From contig CAWIAG010000004.1 of NCBI GenBank assembly GCA_963834015.1, positions 1,426,001-1,490,000 of the forward strand: a DNA stretch of 64,000 bases. Reading direction: 5' to 3'. The first letter of the stretch is position 1; each line of letters opens with the position of its first letter. This document shows positions 44,965 through 53,925 of the stretch, in pieces. Under the pieces are notes generated by a model that worked only from the letters and a program-made list of their open reading frames with translations, had not been told where the DNA came from and did no database searches. The DNA comes from FEN-1297 sp963834015. Its GTDB lineage: Bacteria > Bacteroidota > Ignavibacteria > Ignavibacteriales > Ignavibacteriaceae. The translations under genes were made by a program, and so were the position numbers.

Positions 44965-45204
44965 TCAATTATTGCTTTTAGAATCGATCAGTGTTTGCAG
45001 CTCGCCTATATTTTTCTTCCTGATTTTTAATATTTCATCTGTCTTAAAATGTATATTATATTCTTCTTCAACTGCAAGAATAATATTAATATGACTATAG
45101 GAATCCCAGCCGGGTACCTGGCTGGCAACAGTGTCATCCCTGAAATCGAATGTTTTCAGGTTTAATTCATTAAGAATTAATTTAGTAAGTTTATCAGATA
45201 CCAT
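44965..45204 (-). CDS. Acyl carrier protein
   Basis: 79 residues with the carrier-protein four-helix pattern: TVASQVPGWDSYSHINIILAVEEEYNIHF (shortened: VPGWDSYSHINIILAVEEEY at about 30-49). The Ser in WDSYS is the phosphopantetheine attachment residue; the usual L after S is Y here. Located between the SGNH and MBOAT genes, with spacings of 27 and 70 bases, so it is likely the acyl donor carrier for the MBOAT reaction, loaded perhaps by the FkbH-type protein. Confidence 0.85.
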   Translation of the reverse strand: MVSDKLTKLILNELNLKTFDFRDDTVASQVPGWDSYSHINIILAVEEEYNIHFKTDEILKIRKKNIGELQTLIDSKSNN

Positions 45205-45231
45205 TTTATTCCCTCATTTTTTAAGTAATTA

Positions 45232-46728
45232 TTATTTATAATTTTTATAAGCATTGATGATAGCATTTGCAATCATTTGCCCGATATGTGAAGCGCCAAT
45301 TGAAGAAGCGTGCGTATAATCCATCATAGCAAGTGGAGGGCTTGAATGGACCCACAAATCCATTGAATTGTTACCGCCCATGGCTTCAAATAAATTCCAA
45401 TAAGCAATACCCGTCTTAGCTGCTATATCCTTTTGAATATTCAAAATTCGGATAATATTGGGATCAGTTACAAATTTATTTCTATCTTTAGTATCTTTAT
45501 CACCTACTGTAATCATTAAAATACTTGATTCAGGAAATATAGTTTTCAATTTATTAATAATTTTGATCATCTGATTTGAATACCAGGTATTATCCAGTGC
45601 TGTAAATGTTGCTTCATTATTGCCGAACATTAGAATAATTAATTTATGATTCATCAGTTTAGCAAATTGCCTGAGTGAGGCTTCAGGTATTTCTCTAAAT
45701 CCTATTCCGGTATTTCCTCTCCATGCAATATTATCCACATAAACACCGTTTCCTGATTCAAGACTAACACCATAAAAATATGCTTGATTAGCTAAAGTTG
45801 AAGTAATTTTAATATTTGTTGCGTTGCCACCTTGCGCCGGTATATCTAATTCTTTAATATCAGCACCTGTTTTCAGGTTAACATTTTGATCGGAACTGCC
45901 ATTAATGGAGTATCTAATTGAAGAATTTATGGCATTGCTGTAAAATAACTTCGCCGTGCTGAAATATTTTAACTGAGGATCCCAGTTGGTAGTTTCATAG
46001 CGGACCCAGCTTGATCCCTGCGGTATTGCGACAAATCCGTTTATACCCAAAGGCAAATTTTGCGGATTAGCTGTTAAAACGGATACAGTTTTCCAATTGT
46101 CTGAAAATGTCTGTTTTGTGGTGAATCTGAAATCAACATCTTGTGAAGTAATTGATAAGTATCCAACGCCTTTCCCGCCGAATTGATTCTGCAAAATTTT
46201 TCTAATGTCGGCAGTAATTGCATCCCCCTCATTACCTGAATCACCATAATGGGCAATTCTTACAATATTGTTCTTTGAATTTTTTAATGCATTAAAAAAG
46301 AATTTCATTTGATTCAAATTACCGGTAATCTGAACATTTGTGTTGAGAATTCCTTGTATCTTAGTTGATTGTACTTGAGGTTCAATTCTCAAATTAGATT
46401 CATTAGAATTATTATTCTTATTCAGCAGCTTGCTTAATAAATTATAAGAAATGTTGCCGGTAAGCGGTAGATTTTCAATTTTCCTATTGATTGGGGCTTT
46501 ATTTGAAGCGTTATATTTATTCTCCAACTTATCAAAAATTCCCTGTCCTCTTATTGAATTAGAGTGAGAATTTAATAATGTGTCGCTTTTAATATCAGAA
46601 AATAGATCAACCGGTTTTACAGTATATCCAAAAATTGAAATACTATTAAGAAAATGTGATAAAATAATTACAAATAGTATAGTTAAACCGATTAACAAAA
46701 CGGGGCGGTTTATTTTATTGTTAATCAT
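45232..46728 (-). CDS. SGNH/GDSL-hydrolase-like membrane-anchored protein
   Basis: 498 residues. An N-terminal membrane anchor (about 10-30, LLIGLTILFVIILSHFLNS) places the rest outside the membrane. HYGDSGNEGD (about 160-169; block I Ser), IILMFGNNEAT (about 359; block III Asn) and THASSIGASHIGQ (about 475; block V His) form the SGNH active-site set. A central beta domain (about 200-330) separates blocks I and III. Partner of MBOAT in several exopolysaccharide O-acetylation systems (AlgX/AlgJ-like), so it may complete acyl transfer onto the glycan in the periplasm. First gene of its operon. Confidence 0.78.
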   Translation of the reverse strand: MINNKINRPVLLIGLTILFVIILSHFLNSISIFGYTVKPVDLFSDIKSDTLLNSHSNSIRGQGIFDKLENKYNASNKAPINRKIENLPLTGNISYNLLSKLLNKNNNSNESNLRIEPQVQSTKIQGILNTNVQITGNLNQMKFFFNALKNSKNNIVRIAHYGDSGNEGDAITADIRKILQNQFGGKGVGYLSITSQDVDFRFTTKQTFSDNWKTVSVLTANPQNLPLGINGFVAIPQGSSWVRYETTNWDPQLKYFSTAKLFYSNAINSSIRYSINGSSDQNVNLKTGADIKELDIPAQGGNATNIKITSTLANQAYFYGVSLESGNGVYVDNIAWRGNTGIGFREIPEASLRQFAKLMNHKLIILMFGNNEATFTALDNTWYSNQMIKIINKLKTIFPESSILMITVGDKDTKDRNKFVTDPNIIRILNIQKDIAAKTGIAYWNLFEAMGGNNSMDLWVHSSPPLAMMDYTHASSIGASHIGQMIANAIINAYKNYK

Positions 46729-47501
46729 AACAAATTTATCCTTTCATGCGAAAAAGAAATATTTATTTAAAATATAAAAATAATTTTCTGCTATAAGGGA
46801 TAGTCGTTATTATATATTACACAACGTAATATATTCAAATATAAGGAATATATACACAATAATTATACCGTTTTAGAAAGGCATTAAAGTATATTTATCT
46901 GCTATAAAATTAGATTGGTTATCAAATTTTAATTTCATTATAAGAATTATGTCTCATTTATATACTTTTAGATTTCTATAATGTTATATATTTATAGAAT
47001 AATAATTGAATTAGTACATTTTAGAATGATATTGTAAAATTAGAATTTTATTGAATTTATGTTGATTTAAATATTTATTGCCAATTGCGAAGTAATTGGG
47101 TAAAGGCTTCATTATAGCGGAATAATGTAACAAAATAATATTTATATTTATTATCATTAGCAATTTTATTTTGTAAATGGAATCTTATTGTGCACTAATT
47201 TTTATTTTTGTGGGTTTTTATGAGGCATTCCCTATACTTAAAAAAATCAAAAAAAGTCTTTTAATGTCGGAAACTTTGTCCGGTACAATTTTGGCTAAAA
47301 AATAAATTTAATATTTGTGAGTTGTAAAATGTATTTTTTAAAACTATTATTTTCCTATATAATTAAAAATTGTATTATAATTTCATTTAATAATAGTTTT
47401 AACTATAATAATTATTATTTGCATTTTTAATGATCTGTTTTATGCAAATATTTATTACCACATGTTTTTGTCTTATGTATAATAATTAAGGCATTTAGAA
47501 T
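46729..47501. other. 773-bp AT-rich divergent intergenic region
   Basis: Lies between the minus-strand acylation operon and the plus-strand VOC/FkbH genes. No gene is evident. Notable is an inverted repeat ATATATTAC/GTAATATAT with 5-base centre at 46812-46834, a possible operator. Several runs of T and A, no terminator or known repeat. Confidence 0.5.
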
Positions 47502-47888
47502 ATGAGACTACATCATACCGGGTTTATTGTTAAAGATATTGAAAAATATCAGGCTAAGTTGATTTGTGAAAATAAGATTGGTGATATTATTGATCCTGTT
47601 CAAAATGCCCGGTTATGTCTGTACAAAAACTATTCAGATTCGTTTATTGAATTAATTCAGCCATTAAATGAAAAATCATATAGCTGGAATTCTTTAATTA
47701 AGAACGGGAATCATTTTGCGCATTTTTGTTATTCGTTACCTAATATTGAAGAATTAGAATCTTTTACTGATAAATATAAATTATTGTATTTACTTGGTCC
47801 GATTCCGGCAAAATTATTTAGTGGGAAACCTGTTTATTTTTATTATACGAAGTATAAACAAGTAATTGAATTTTTAATCGAAAATTAA
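47502..47888 (+). CDS. VOC-superfamily protein (glyoxalase/epimerase-like)
   Basis: 128 residues. RLHHTGFIVKDIEKYQAKLI at the start and IEFLIEN at the end, with HFAHFCYSLPNIEELE in the middle (about 67-82), fit a single VOC domain with metal-ligand His and Glu positions; similar to methylmalonyl-CoA epimerases or glyoxalase-like proteins. It precedes the FkbH-type gene by 26 bases, and VOC proteins occur in ACP-linked acyl-precursor loci. Its job is perhaps isomerisation or dehydration of an ACP- or CoA-linked acid. Catalysis is not proven. Confidence 0.7.
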   Translation: MRLHHTGFIVKDIEKYQAKLICENKIGDIIDPVQNARLCLYKNYSDSFIELIQPLNEKSYSWNSLIKNGNHFAHFCYSLPNIEELESFTDKYKLLYLLGPIPAKLFSGKPVYFYYTKYKQVIEFLIEN

Positions 47889-47914
47889 TTTATTAAAACT
47901 TTTAAGATAATTAT

Positions 47915-49465
47915 ATGAAAATTTTAGTATTATCTGATGTAGTATTCTATTCAATTGAAAAAGAAATTACCAAAAGAAATGAAGACTACACCTTAGAAAC
48001 GCAATATCATGAGGATATTTCGGTTGCTCTTATGAGTATACAGGATGATGTATTAAAAAAATATGATTTAATTTTTATTCACTCCGACCAATTATTTCAT
48101 AGGAAGAATTTCGATTGGCATTTAATTTATTTTGAAAATTTATTTTCAATTATATCAAGGTGTCCGGATAAAGAATTTATTGTCACTAATTCTTGGTCCA
48201 ATTCGTTTCCTCCAATCGAGTTAAATAGTTCATTTGGGTCTCTGAATGATCAATTTAATTTAATTTCACCATATATTAAAAAATTAATCGGGTTGTCGAA
48301 TTGCTATATATTTGATTTTCTCGATATTGTATTTAAAGAAGGCATTATAAATCTATACAATTATAGATTAGGAATCCTATATCAGATGCCATATTCAAAA
48401 AAGATGGTTAATATAATTGCAGACCGATTTGATAGATATATTTCATTCTTAAAAAGTGAAGAAAAAAAAGTAATAGTGTTAGATTGTGATAATACTTTAT
48501 GGGGTGGGGTCTTAGGTGAAGATGGAATCGAAAATATCAATTGCGATATGAACGCTGATGGCATTTTATATTATAGTTTTCAGAATTTTCTTAAAGAACG
48601 GAAAAATGATGGTTTCTTATTGTGCTTATGTTCGAAGAATAATGAAGAAGACGTTAAAAACGCGTTTGAAAAGAAAAATATGCCATTAAAATGGCAAGAT
48701 TTTATACTGAAAAAGGTTAGCTGGCAGGATAAAAGTGTATCGATCAAAGAGATTGCCGCAGAATTAAAATTAGGGGAAAATAGTTTCATTTTTGTAGATG
48801 ATAATCCTAATGAAATTGAAATGGTTAAAAAATTTACTTCCACTGGTAATACATTTTTATTTTCTGACGATTTTGAACAGTTTATTAAATTAACTGAGGA
48901 CTTTGCTTTTAGACGGAAGAAGATACTGCAAGCCGATCGCGAAAAAAGCAAGCAGTATGAACTGGAAACTTTACGGAGTTCTGAACAGCTTAAATTTGGT
49001 TCTATAGACGATTATATAGAGAGCCTTGAAATTAAAATGGATATCAGGTTGAATGATTTTGATGATTTTGACAGGTTGTCGCAACTAACCGAAAAAACAA
49101 ATCAATTTAATTTCAATAAAAGCCCTTATACGAAAAATGAACTAATAGAATGGACGAATAAAGGAAATGATGTATATTCTTTGAAGGTTAATGATAAATT
49201 TGGGGATTATGGTACCGTTGGTCTTATTATGATAAAAAAAATGAATGAAATGATAACGGTTGAAAATTTCTTATTGAGTTGTAGAGTTCTTGGTAAAAAA
49301 ATAGAGAATAAGTTTTTTAATTCGGTAATCGATTGTTATAAATTAAAAGGAATAAATCTTAAAGAAATTCTAGTTAAAGTTACCGAAAAAAATGTTCCGG
49401 CAAGAACATTCATAAAGACTGAAAATTATGACAAACTGGTAAAATTAGTGAGTCCTGCAAATTAA
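47915..49465 (+). CDS. FkbH-like HAD-IIIC protein
   Basis: 516 residues. N-terminal SGNH-like domain (about 1-180), then the HAD-IIIC signature VLDCDNTLWGGVLGEDG (about 188-204; both catalytic Asp present), and FIFVDDNPNEIEMV (about 293-306; motif IV), followed by a C-terminal GNAT-like domain (about 370-510) with FGDYGTVGLI. FkbH enzymes activate 1,3-bisphosphoglycerate and load glyceryl on an ACP. Together with the nearby ACP, MBOAT and SGNH genes this predicts an ACP-bound C3 acyl group for transfer to a surface glycan. Length agrees with the family's usual 500-600. Confidence 0.85.
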   Translation: MKILVLSDVVFYSIEKEITKRNEDYTLETQYHEDISVALMSIQDDVLKKYDLIFIHSDQLFHRKNFDWHLIYFENLFSIISRCPDKEFIVTNSWSNSFPPIELNSSFGSLNDQFNLISPYIKKLIGLSNCYIFDFLDIVFKEGIINLYNYRLGILYQMPYSKKMVNIIADRFDRYISFLKSEEKKVIVLDCDNTLWGGVLGEDGIENINCDMNADGILYYSFQNFLKERKNDGFLLCLCSKNNEEDVKNAFEKKNMPLKWQDFILKKVSWQDKSVSIKEIAAELKLGENSFIFVDDNPNEIEMVKKFTSTGNTFLFSDDFEQFIKLTEDFAFRRKKILQADREKSKQYELETLRSSEQLKFGSIDDYIESLEIKMDIRLNDFDDFDRLSQLTEKTNQFNFNKSPYTKNELIEWTNKGNDVYSLKVNDKFGDYGTVGLIMIKKMNEMITVENFLLSCRVLGKKIENKFFNSVIDCYKLKGINLKEILVKVTEKNVPARTFIKTENYDKLVKLVSPAN

Positions 49466-49604
49466 AATCAATTATTTCAATAAAGATTATTTTAATTTCT
49501 TTCATATATTCAATTTAGCCAGATTCAGGTTCTGTTGAATGTTAAAAATCAAAAATTCATAAGGACGAATTTATACTAATTCATTTTAACTAACCCGGTT
49601 TTAA

Positions 49605-49928
49605 TCAAAGCTTTTTTAAATAATAGTTAATTATATCCTTATAATCAGGGCAATCATCTTTTACAATATCGTTTATGTTCATAAACAAACCCGCAAATTT
49701 AAGGCCTTCATCAATACCAGCCTTATTCTTAATGTTTAAGTATTCAATAAGTTTTTCAGGGGGAATATTCTCTTCAATTGTTTGAAATGAAAAGTCGAGT
49801 GCTTGAACATTAATCATTAAGCATATAAGGCGAATTAAATCATCATGATTCAATAAATTAATATTCAATTCAGATATAATATTATTACTTTGTTCCGCTA
49901 CTATTATCTTAAGTTCATCATTTGTCAT
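49605..49928 (-). CDS. Small protein, unknown
   Basis: 107 residues, acidic, helical, no membrane segment. IIVAEQSNNIISELNINLL, LICLMINVQALDFSFQTIEEN and a C-terminal IINYYLKKL. No known domain recognised. AT-rich like its surroundings. It ends 139 bases after the convergent FkbH gene. Confidence 0.45.
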   Translation of the reverse strand: MTNDELKIIVAEQSNNIISELNINLLNHDDLIRLICLMINVQALDFSFQTIEENIPPEKLIEYLNIKNKAGIDEGLKFAGLFMNINDIVKDDCPDYKDIINYYLKKL

Positions 49929-50238
49929 AAAAGAATCCGGAATTATTTATGTTTGAAAAAAATATGCATTTAAAAAGTAAATGAAAATATTAGGATTGAC
50001 AAGAAAATTAGGCGCTGTCATGGCTTGCCCGTATTATTTTAAAAATAGTATTCCCTTTAAAAGTCTGGCAAAAAAATCAGTATTTTTTAATTAGCTAATT
50101 GATTAATTTTGCATACGTAAAAGTAATTCCTGCGAATGTTAGGTGGGCTATAGTAACTAACCACTTAAATGTAACGGGGTCATTTAATGCCTGTATAGGG
50201 AATATCAGGTAGTACAATAAAATAAAGGGTAAAACAAC
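49929..50238. other. 310-bp gap containing the left inverted repeat of a possible element
   Basis: No gene; contains the repeat at 50058-50110 and AATAAAGGGTAAAACAAC directly before the next start. Confidence 0.5.
50058..50110 (+). repeat. Left copy of an inverted repeat (about 50 bp)
   Basis: AAAGTCTGGCAAAAAAATCAG... through TAATTGATTAATTTT. Its reverse complement occurs at 52205-52257 with two conserved blocks (AAGTCTGGCAAAAAAATCAG and TAATTGATTAATTTT) at the same spacing. They enclose about 2.1 kb. Confidence 0.7.
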
Positions 50239-50484
50239 ATGGAAAAAACTAAAAGAATTCCGGTATCAGCAATCAGGGCAAAACTAAAAACAACCCTTGA
50301 GACTAATGATGAAACAATAGAACTTAAAACATGGGACTTTGCTATGTGGTGGATTGTAACTCAGAGTGCAGTTGGCGGTTATGATGTTTTCCTTTCTGAG
50401 AGAAAAGTTACACGTAATTCTATTAAAGAATCGACACGTCAATTGACTTCTGCTGATAAATTATTTATCAGAGTGAATCGTTAA
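50239..50484 (+). CDS. Small unknown protein inside repeat-bounded segment
   Basis: 81 residues, with the first part helical and basic (RIPVSAIRAKLKTTLETND) and a WDFAMWWIVTQSAVGGYDVF centre; no motif recognised, no membrane segment. AAAGGG 8-13 bases before the ATG. The only plus-strand gene within the segment bounded by the 50-bp inverted repeats. Confidence 0.5.
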   Translation: MEKTKRIPVSAIRAKLKTTLETNDETIELKTWDFAMWWIVTQSAVGGYDVFLSERKVTRNSIKESTRQLTSADKLFIRVNR

Positions 50485-50486
50485 AA

Positions 50487-50720
50487 TAACATCCAAAAAA
50501 ATATTTGCATTACCACTTCTTTGTCTCGCTATAGTTGGTCAATCTTTAAATTCGTGAAATTCGTATTTATGTAAACCGTATTCAAATAATTCATGTTTTT
50601 TCGTTCTAATTCGTGTTAATGTTTTTTGACAATCTGTTTGACGTGTTGAAATACATACGGTATTATATCGCTATTATTTGGCAGGCGGGAAAGTTTTCAC
50701 TCTCCCGCTTCTGTATTTAA
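50487..50720 (+). repeat. Promoter-plus-hairpin repeat, copy 1
   Basis: About 75-80% similar by eye to 51080-51312. Contains CAAATAATTCATGTTTTT, AATTCGTGTTAATGTTTTTT, a -35/-10-like pair and then a hairpin GCGGGAAAG/CTCTCCCGC (50685-50708). The hairpin is preserved in the other copy in spite of sequence changes. Confidence 0.7.
50638..50666 (+). promoter_or_regulatory. Sigma70-like promoter in repeat copy 1
   Basis: TTGACG (50638-50643), 17-bp spacer, TATTAT (50661-50666). The next transcribed feature would be the GCGGGAAAG/CTCTCCCGC hairpin about 20 bases downstream; no coding sequence follows on this strand within 1.8 kb, so a short non-coding transcript is possible. Confidence 0.45.
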
Positions 50721-51079
50721 ATATAAAAAATATATTAATAACTGAAGTTATGTAAAAAAAAATTTTTATGGCGATTCGCTTAATCGCTTTTTATTTTGGA
50801 CTAAAATTAAATGCTCTTTTACGAAACAGTGCCTGCCTGTCGGCAGGCACTGTTTCGCATTATAACTTTACGTAGCTTCAGTTATTTAATTAGCGTTGTA
50901 AGCGGTAGAAGTGGTCAAAGTAGTCAAAGTGGTTGAACTTCTTGTTATATAATAACTTAGGGTAATAAATCAAAATATTCGGGAAATATGAAAAATTTGG
51001 AATTCAATCCGAATTAAAAGTGTTCTGCCATTTTGAACGGGATTTAGCGAAAATTTAATTACTCAAGTTGAATCATTAA

Positions 51080-51312
51080 ATTAATATTCAAAAAAAATAT
51101 TTGTATTACCACTCCCATGTCTAAGTATAGTAGGTCAATCATTAAATTCTTGAAATTATTATTTGGTTAAATCGTATTCAAATAATTCATGTTTTTCCGC
51201 TCTCATTCGTGTTAATGTTTTTTGACAACCTGTTTGACATGTTGAAGTATATATGGGATATCATCAGTAGAATTTAATAAGCGGAAAAGTATTCACTTTC
51301 CCGCTTCAACTT
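51080..51312 (+). repeat. Promoter-plus-hairpin repeat, copy 2
   Basis: Diverged copy of 50487-50720. TTGACA (51234-51239), 17-bp spacer, GATATC; hairpin AAGCGGAAAAGT/ACTTTCCCGCTT (51279-51306) with one mismatch. A palindrome GTGCCTGCC/GGCAGGCAC (about 50831-50851) lies between the two copies. Confidence 0.65.
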
Positions 51313-51364
51313 ATTTATGTAGTAGAGGAACTAATGTATAAATTTATTTGCAAAATATGCTTCT

Positions 51365-51697
51365 TTATAAATTTCTTTCTTGAAAATAGGCAGAGGCATA
51401 TTTTTTATAGAACTCTTTTAGATTAGCTGGTGGGGTTAAAAAAGTATATTTCTGTATGCCGAATATTCTTCCTGAAGGTTGGTTCGAATCAGGTTTTTCA
51501 TTCTCATCTGGATAGGTCGGCATTATAAATGTTAATCCCAAGACCTGAATTTTATATCTTGTGATAAATTCATTCAATATTTTTTCTCCGGGGCGAGTAT
51601 CCTCAGGTCCAACGTAAAAACTTATTGGCAAAATCTCCAACTCGTCTTTATGCAAAAAATTATTCAGAATATTAATGTATTGCAAAAAGTTTATCAT
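51365..51697 (-). CDS. Small unknown protein
   Basis: 110 residues, soluble. NILNNFLHKDELEILPISFY then IQVLGLTFIMPTYPDENEKP and a C-terminal KEFYKKYASAYFQERN. No domain recognised. AAAGGAAA 6 bases before the ATG. It ends 52 bases beyond the second promoter-plus-hairpin repeat, on the opposite strand. Confidence 0.5.
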   Translation of the reverse strand: MINFLQYINILNNFLHKDELEILPISFYVGPEDTRPGEKILNEFITRYKIQVLGLTFIMPTYPDENEKPDSNQPSGRIFGIQKYTFLTPPANLKEFYKKYASAYFQERNL

Positions 51698-51770
51698 AAT
51701 AATTTCCTTTTAATATTCGGGGAATAAAGATTTGTTTTATTTAATGAAAAGATTTTTTTATGTATTTGAA

Positions 51771-52064
51771 TTATTTTGATGATTTTAGAATGTTCATATC
51801 CTTTATAAGATTATTTATCTTGGCTTCAAGTTCCCCCTCCTTAAGTATATGCACAAAGTTTATTAGAATGTAAGTCATATCCTTTGCATCTTGTCCTTTA
51901 ATTTCACCTCTTTGTAATTTGTGAATTATTTTCGATAGTAGTCTCTTGGCGTCAGAAATCTTACTTACTCTAACTACATTTTCTGTTTTTTCATCAATAG
52001 GCCTGGGGGTATATACAAGGTTAAGTTCTTTGTTATCAATGAGTTGCCTGACTTTTTCTTTCAT
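51771..52064 (-). CDS. Small helical protein, unknown (phage-type regulator-like)
   Basis: 97 residues, strongly helical and charged. SKISDAKRLLSKIIHKLQRG, then KGQDAKDMTYILINFVHIL and GELEAKINNLIKDM resemble helical bundle proteins found next to phage or transposon genes (AKxLxYLL...LEERL type), but the family is not certain. AAAGAGG Shine-Dalgarno about 9 bases upstream. Separated by 73 bases from the other minus-strand gene 51365-51697, with which it may be cotranscribed. Confidence 0.5.
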   Translation of the reverse strand: MKEKVRQLIDNKELNLVYTPRPIDEKTENVVRVSKISDAKRLLSKIIHKLQRGEIKGQDAKDMTYILINFVHILKEGELEAKINNLIKDMNILKSSK

Positions 52065-52558
52065 TTTTATCCTCTTTTTTAGTGTTGTTTTGGGTAAATT
52101 ATGGCGTTTTCTTTCAAATTCTGAAATGTTTATCCCTTTATTTTATAAGACATTAGCTAAAAATCAAAATTTGTAATTCAAAAACAATCTGAATTTGTTG
52201 CTGTAAAATTAATCAATTAAATAATCCGAAAACACTGATTTTTTTGCCAGACTTTTTGATTCCGTGAAATCCGTTCGTTCACTTTTATGTAACAATGGCC
52301 TGAATATAATTGAAGAAAAATGTTCCACTTATTATAACTTAAGTGTTAACGAATCGGAGAAAAGAAAAATGCCAATCGATTATTTCGCTCTTGTGCAATG
52401 CGCTTAAACTTTTTATAACCGGCGCTTTTAATCATTGACTATCAAAAATTGTTTTTATAGCTTATGCTCAATTATTGTGCGGCGTTTGATCCCGGCTTTT
52501 GCCGGGCTGGCTTTCACTGCTTAAGTTCAATTGTGTAATTGTTTACCCGGAGAAAGGT
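52065..52558. other. 494-bp gap containing the right inverted repeat
   Basis: Holds the right 50-bp repeat (52205-52257), GATTCCGTGAAATCCGTTCG-type degenerate repeats just after it, and CCCGGCTTTTGCCGGG (52491-52506), a likely short hairpin 50 bases before the next gene. No gene seen. Confidence 0.5.
52205..52257 (-). repeat. Right copy of an inverted repeat (about 50 bp)
   Basis: Reverse complement of 50058-50110 in two conserved blocks, AAGTCTGGCAAAAAAATCAG and TAATTGATTAATTTT. With the left copy it bounds a 2.2-kb segment with no transposase. Confidence 0.7.
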
Positions 52559-53812
52559 ATGAAATCTGCCCTTCCTTGTTCTGTCCTTTTTCTTGTCCTC
52601 TTCTTTTTTTCTGTCCTTCCCGCCGGATGCTCTTATGACGCCGGCATTACCGCGCCCGGCGTTGATAATATCACCGGCCTCGCTAAGAAAGACGCCGTGT
52701 CTTTTGTTAAAATAAATCGTTCCGCCGATACGGTTATCGCTTTCCCAAAAAGCGGCAAGTTGCTTGTTGTAAATAAAAATTATTCGGCCGCTCAGCTCTC
52801 TCAGATAGATAGTTATCTCGCTTCTCATATCCTGGTTGTTCAGCCTGAAGTATATTCCGGCGCTGCTGCCCGGTCAACAAATTCCGTCCGCTATACGGAT
52901 TATATCTGGGAGTTGCAGAATACTTATCAGGCTGCCCCCGGTAAATATCTGGGTATCTGGTGCGACTATCTGACACCCGCTCAATGCTTAAACCTCGGCT
53001 TTAACGGGTTGTTTATTTCCGGCAGTGTTCAGTCTGTTAACTCCGCCTTTTCCGAAGCGCAATCCGCCGGGTTTATCCCCGCTGATTTACTGGTTAGTTT
53101 AGGCTCATCTAATTCCGCTTCCGCTGCCGGTATTATTTCCGGCTCCCCTAATGCCGGGTATTATTTTATCGATGAACCTTTTGAAACAAAGGCTTTCGGC
53201 GATAGTATCTCTGCTGTTATTCCGTACCTGGCTGGTTTGATTAAATCTAAAAACCCCGGCGGCAGGTTATTATTGACAAGCTATTTCCTTCCGTATACAA
53301 GTATCTGTAACGGCCTCAGCGCTCTTACCGGGTCGAATGGACTTGATTCGGCTTTTGAAAGTTTATTCGGCCTTGATAGTAATATTTATGTTATGTGCGA
53401 TGATTATTATTCTAATTGCTGCGCCCCCGCTTCCGGCTATTGGGATGCCTTCCGCCAATATTACGGCCCGCGCAATATCTCAAATTGGATGAGTGTGGTG
53501 ATAAATAACGGATCTACCGGCTACTACGAGGGCCTTTGTTCTTCCGGTACTTCCACAAACTGGGCATCTCTCTTCGACCGCGCGAATAGTTACGGGATGA
53601 ATAATATCTGGCTGTATGCTTATAAGACGGGTAATGACAGCCTGGTTTCCGCTTTCGCCGGTGTAGCCTGGTCCCGCGGCTTTTCCCTCAGGCAGTCTTA
53701 TTATCTCGGCTCTGAATGGACCTGCTCTCAGGATAGTTCTTCCTTCCCGGGCAAAGGCGCCTGGTCGCTCACGGACATGTACTACATCCGTTCCGGTCTG
53801 CTTGCATACTAG
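52559..53812 (+). CDS. Secreted lipoprotein, TIM-barrel-like, paralog of the next gene
   Basis: 417 residues from the ATG at 52559 (GGAGAAAGG just before; an upstream in-frame start would spoil the signal peptide). Lipobox VLPAGCS near residues 18-24, so lipid-anchored, probably in the outer membrane. Body: DSYLASHILVVQPEVYSG, then YLGIWCDYLTPAQCLNLGFNGLFI and VINNGSTGYYEGL, IWLYAYKTGND, reminiscent of a TIM-barrel glycosidase fold. Cys-rich C-terminus (WTCSQDS). GC-rich compared with its paralog. Function unknown, perhaps surface glycan binding. Confidence 0.65.
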   Translation: MKSALPCSVLFLVLFFFSVLPAGCSYDAGITAPGVDNITGLAKKDAVSFVKINRSADTVIAFPKSGKLLVVNKNYSAAQLSQIDSYLASHILVVQPEVYSGAAARSTNSVRYTDYIWELQNTYQAAPGKYLGIWCDYLTPAQCLNLGFNGLFISGSVQSVNSAFSEAQSAGFIPADLLVSLGSSNSASAAGIISGSPNAGYYFIDEPFETKAFGDSISAVIPYLAGLIKSKNPGGRLLLTSYFLPYTSICNGLSALTGSNGLDSAFESLFGLDSNIYVMCDDYYSNCCAPASGYWDAFRQYYGPRNISNWMSVVINNGSTGYYEGLCSSGTSTNWASLFDRANSYGMNNIWLYAYKTGNDSLVSAFAGVAWSRGFSLRQSYYLGSEWTCSQDSSSFPGKGAWSLTDMYYIRSGLLAY

Positions 53813-53848
53813 TCATAACTGTCGAAGCGTTATTCATTGCACAAAAAT

Positions 53849-53925
53849 CCCCTCTTGAGAGGGGACGGAAGGGGTGTGTATTCCCCTCTCTCTTACTAAG
53901 GAGAGGGGGCAGTGGGTGAGGTCGA
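53849..53925. repeat. Palindromic repeat pair outside the phage-like cassette
   Basis: CCCCTCTTGAGAGGGGACGG...GGGGTGTGT (53849-53880) then CCCCTCTCTCTTACTAAGGAGAGGGG (53883-53910) and GGGCAGTGGGTGAGGTCGAAG. Same family as the modules in the cassette; GGTCGAAGCGAT(C/T) matches 27957-27970. It lies in the 418-bp gap 53813-54230. Confidence 0.8.

Noticed and set aside
51332..51424. A 30-codon plus-strand frame after GAGGAACTA (MYKFICKI...)
   Set aside because: Overlaps the minus-strand gene at 51365 and has no recognisable features; probably chance.
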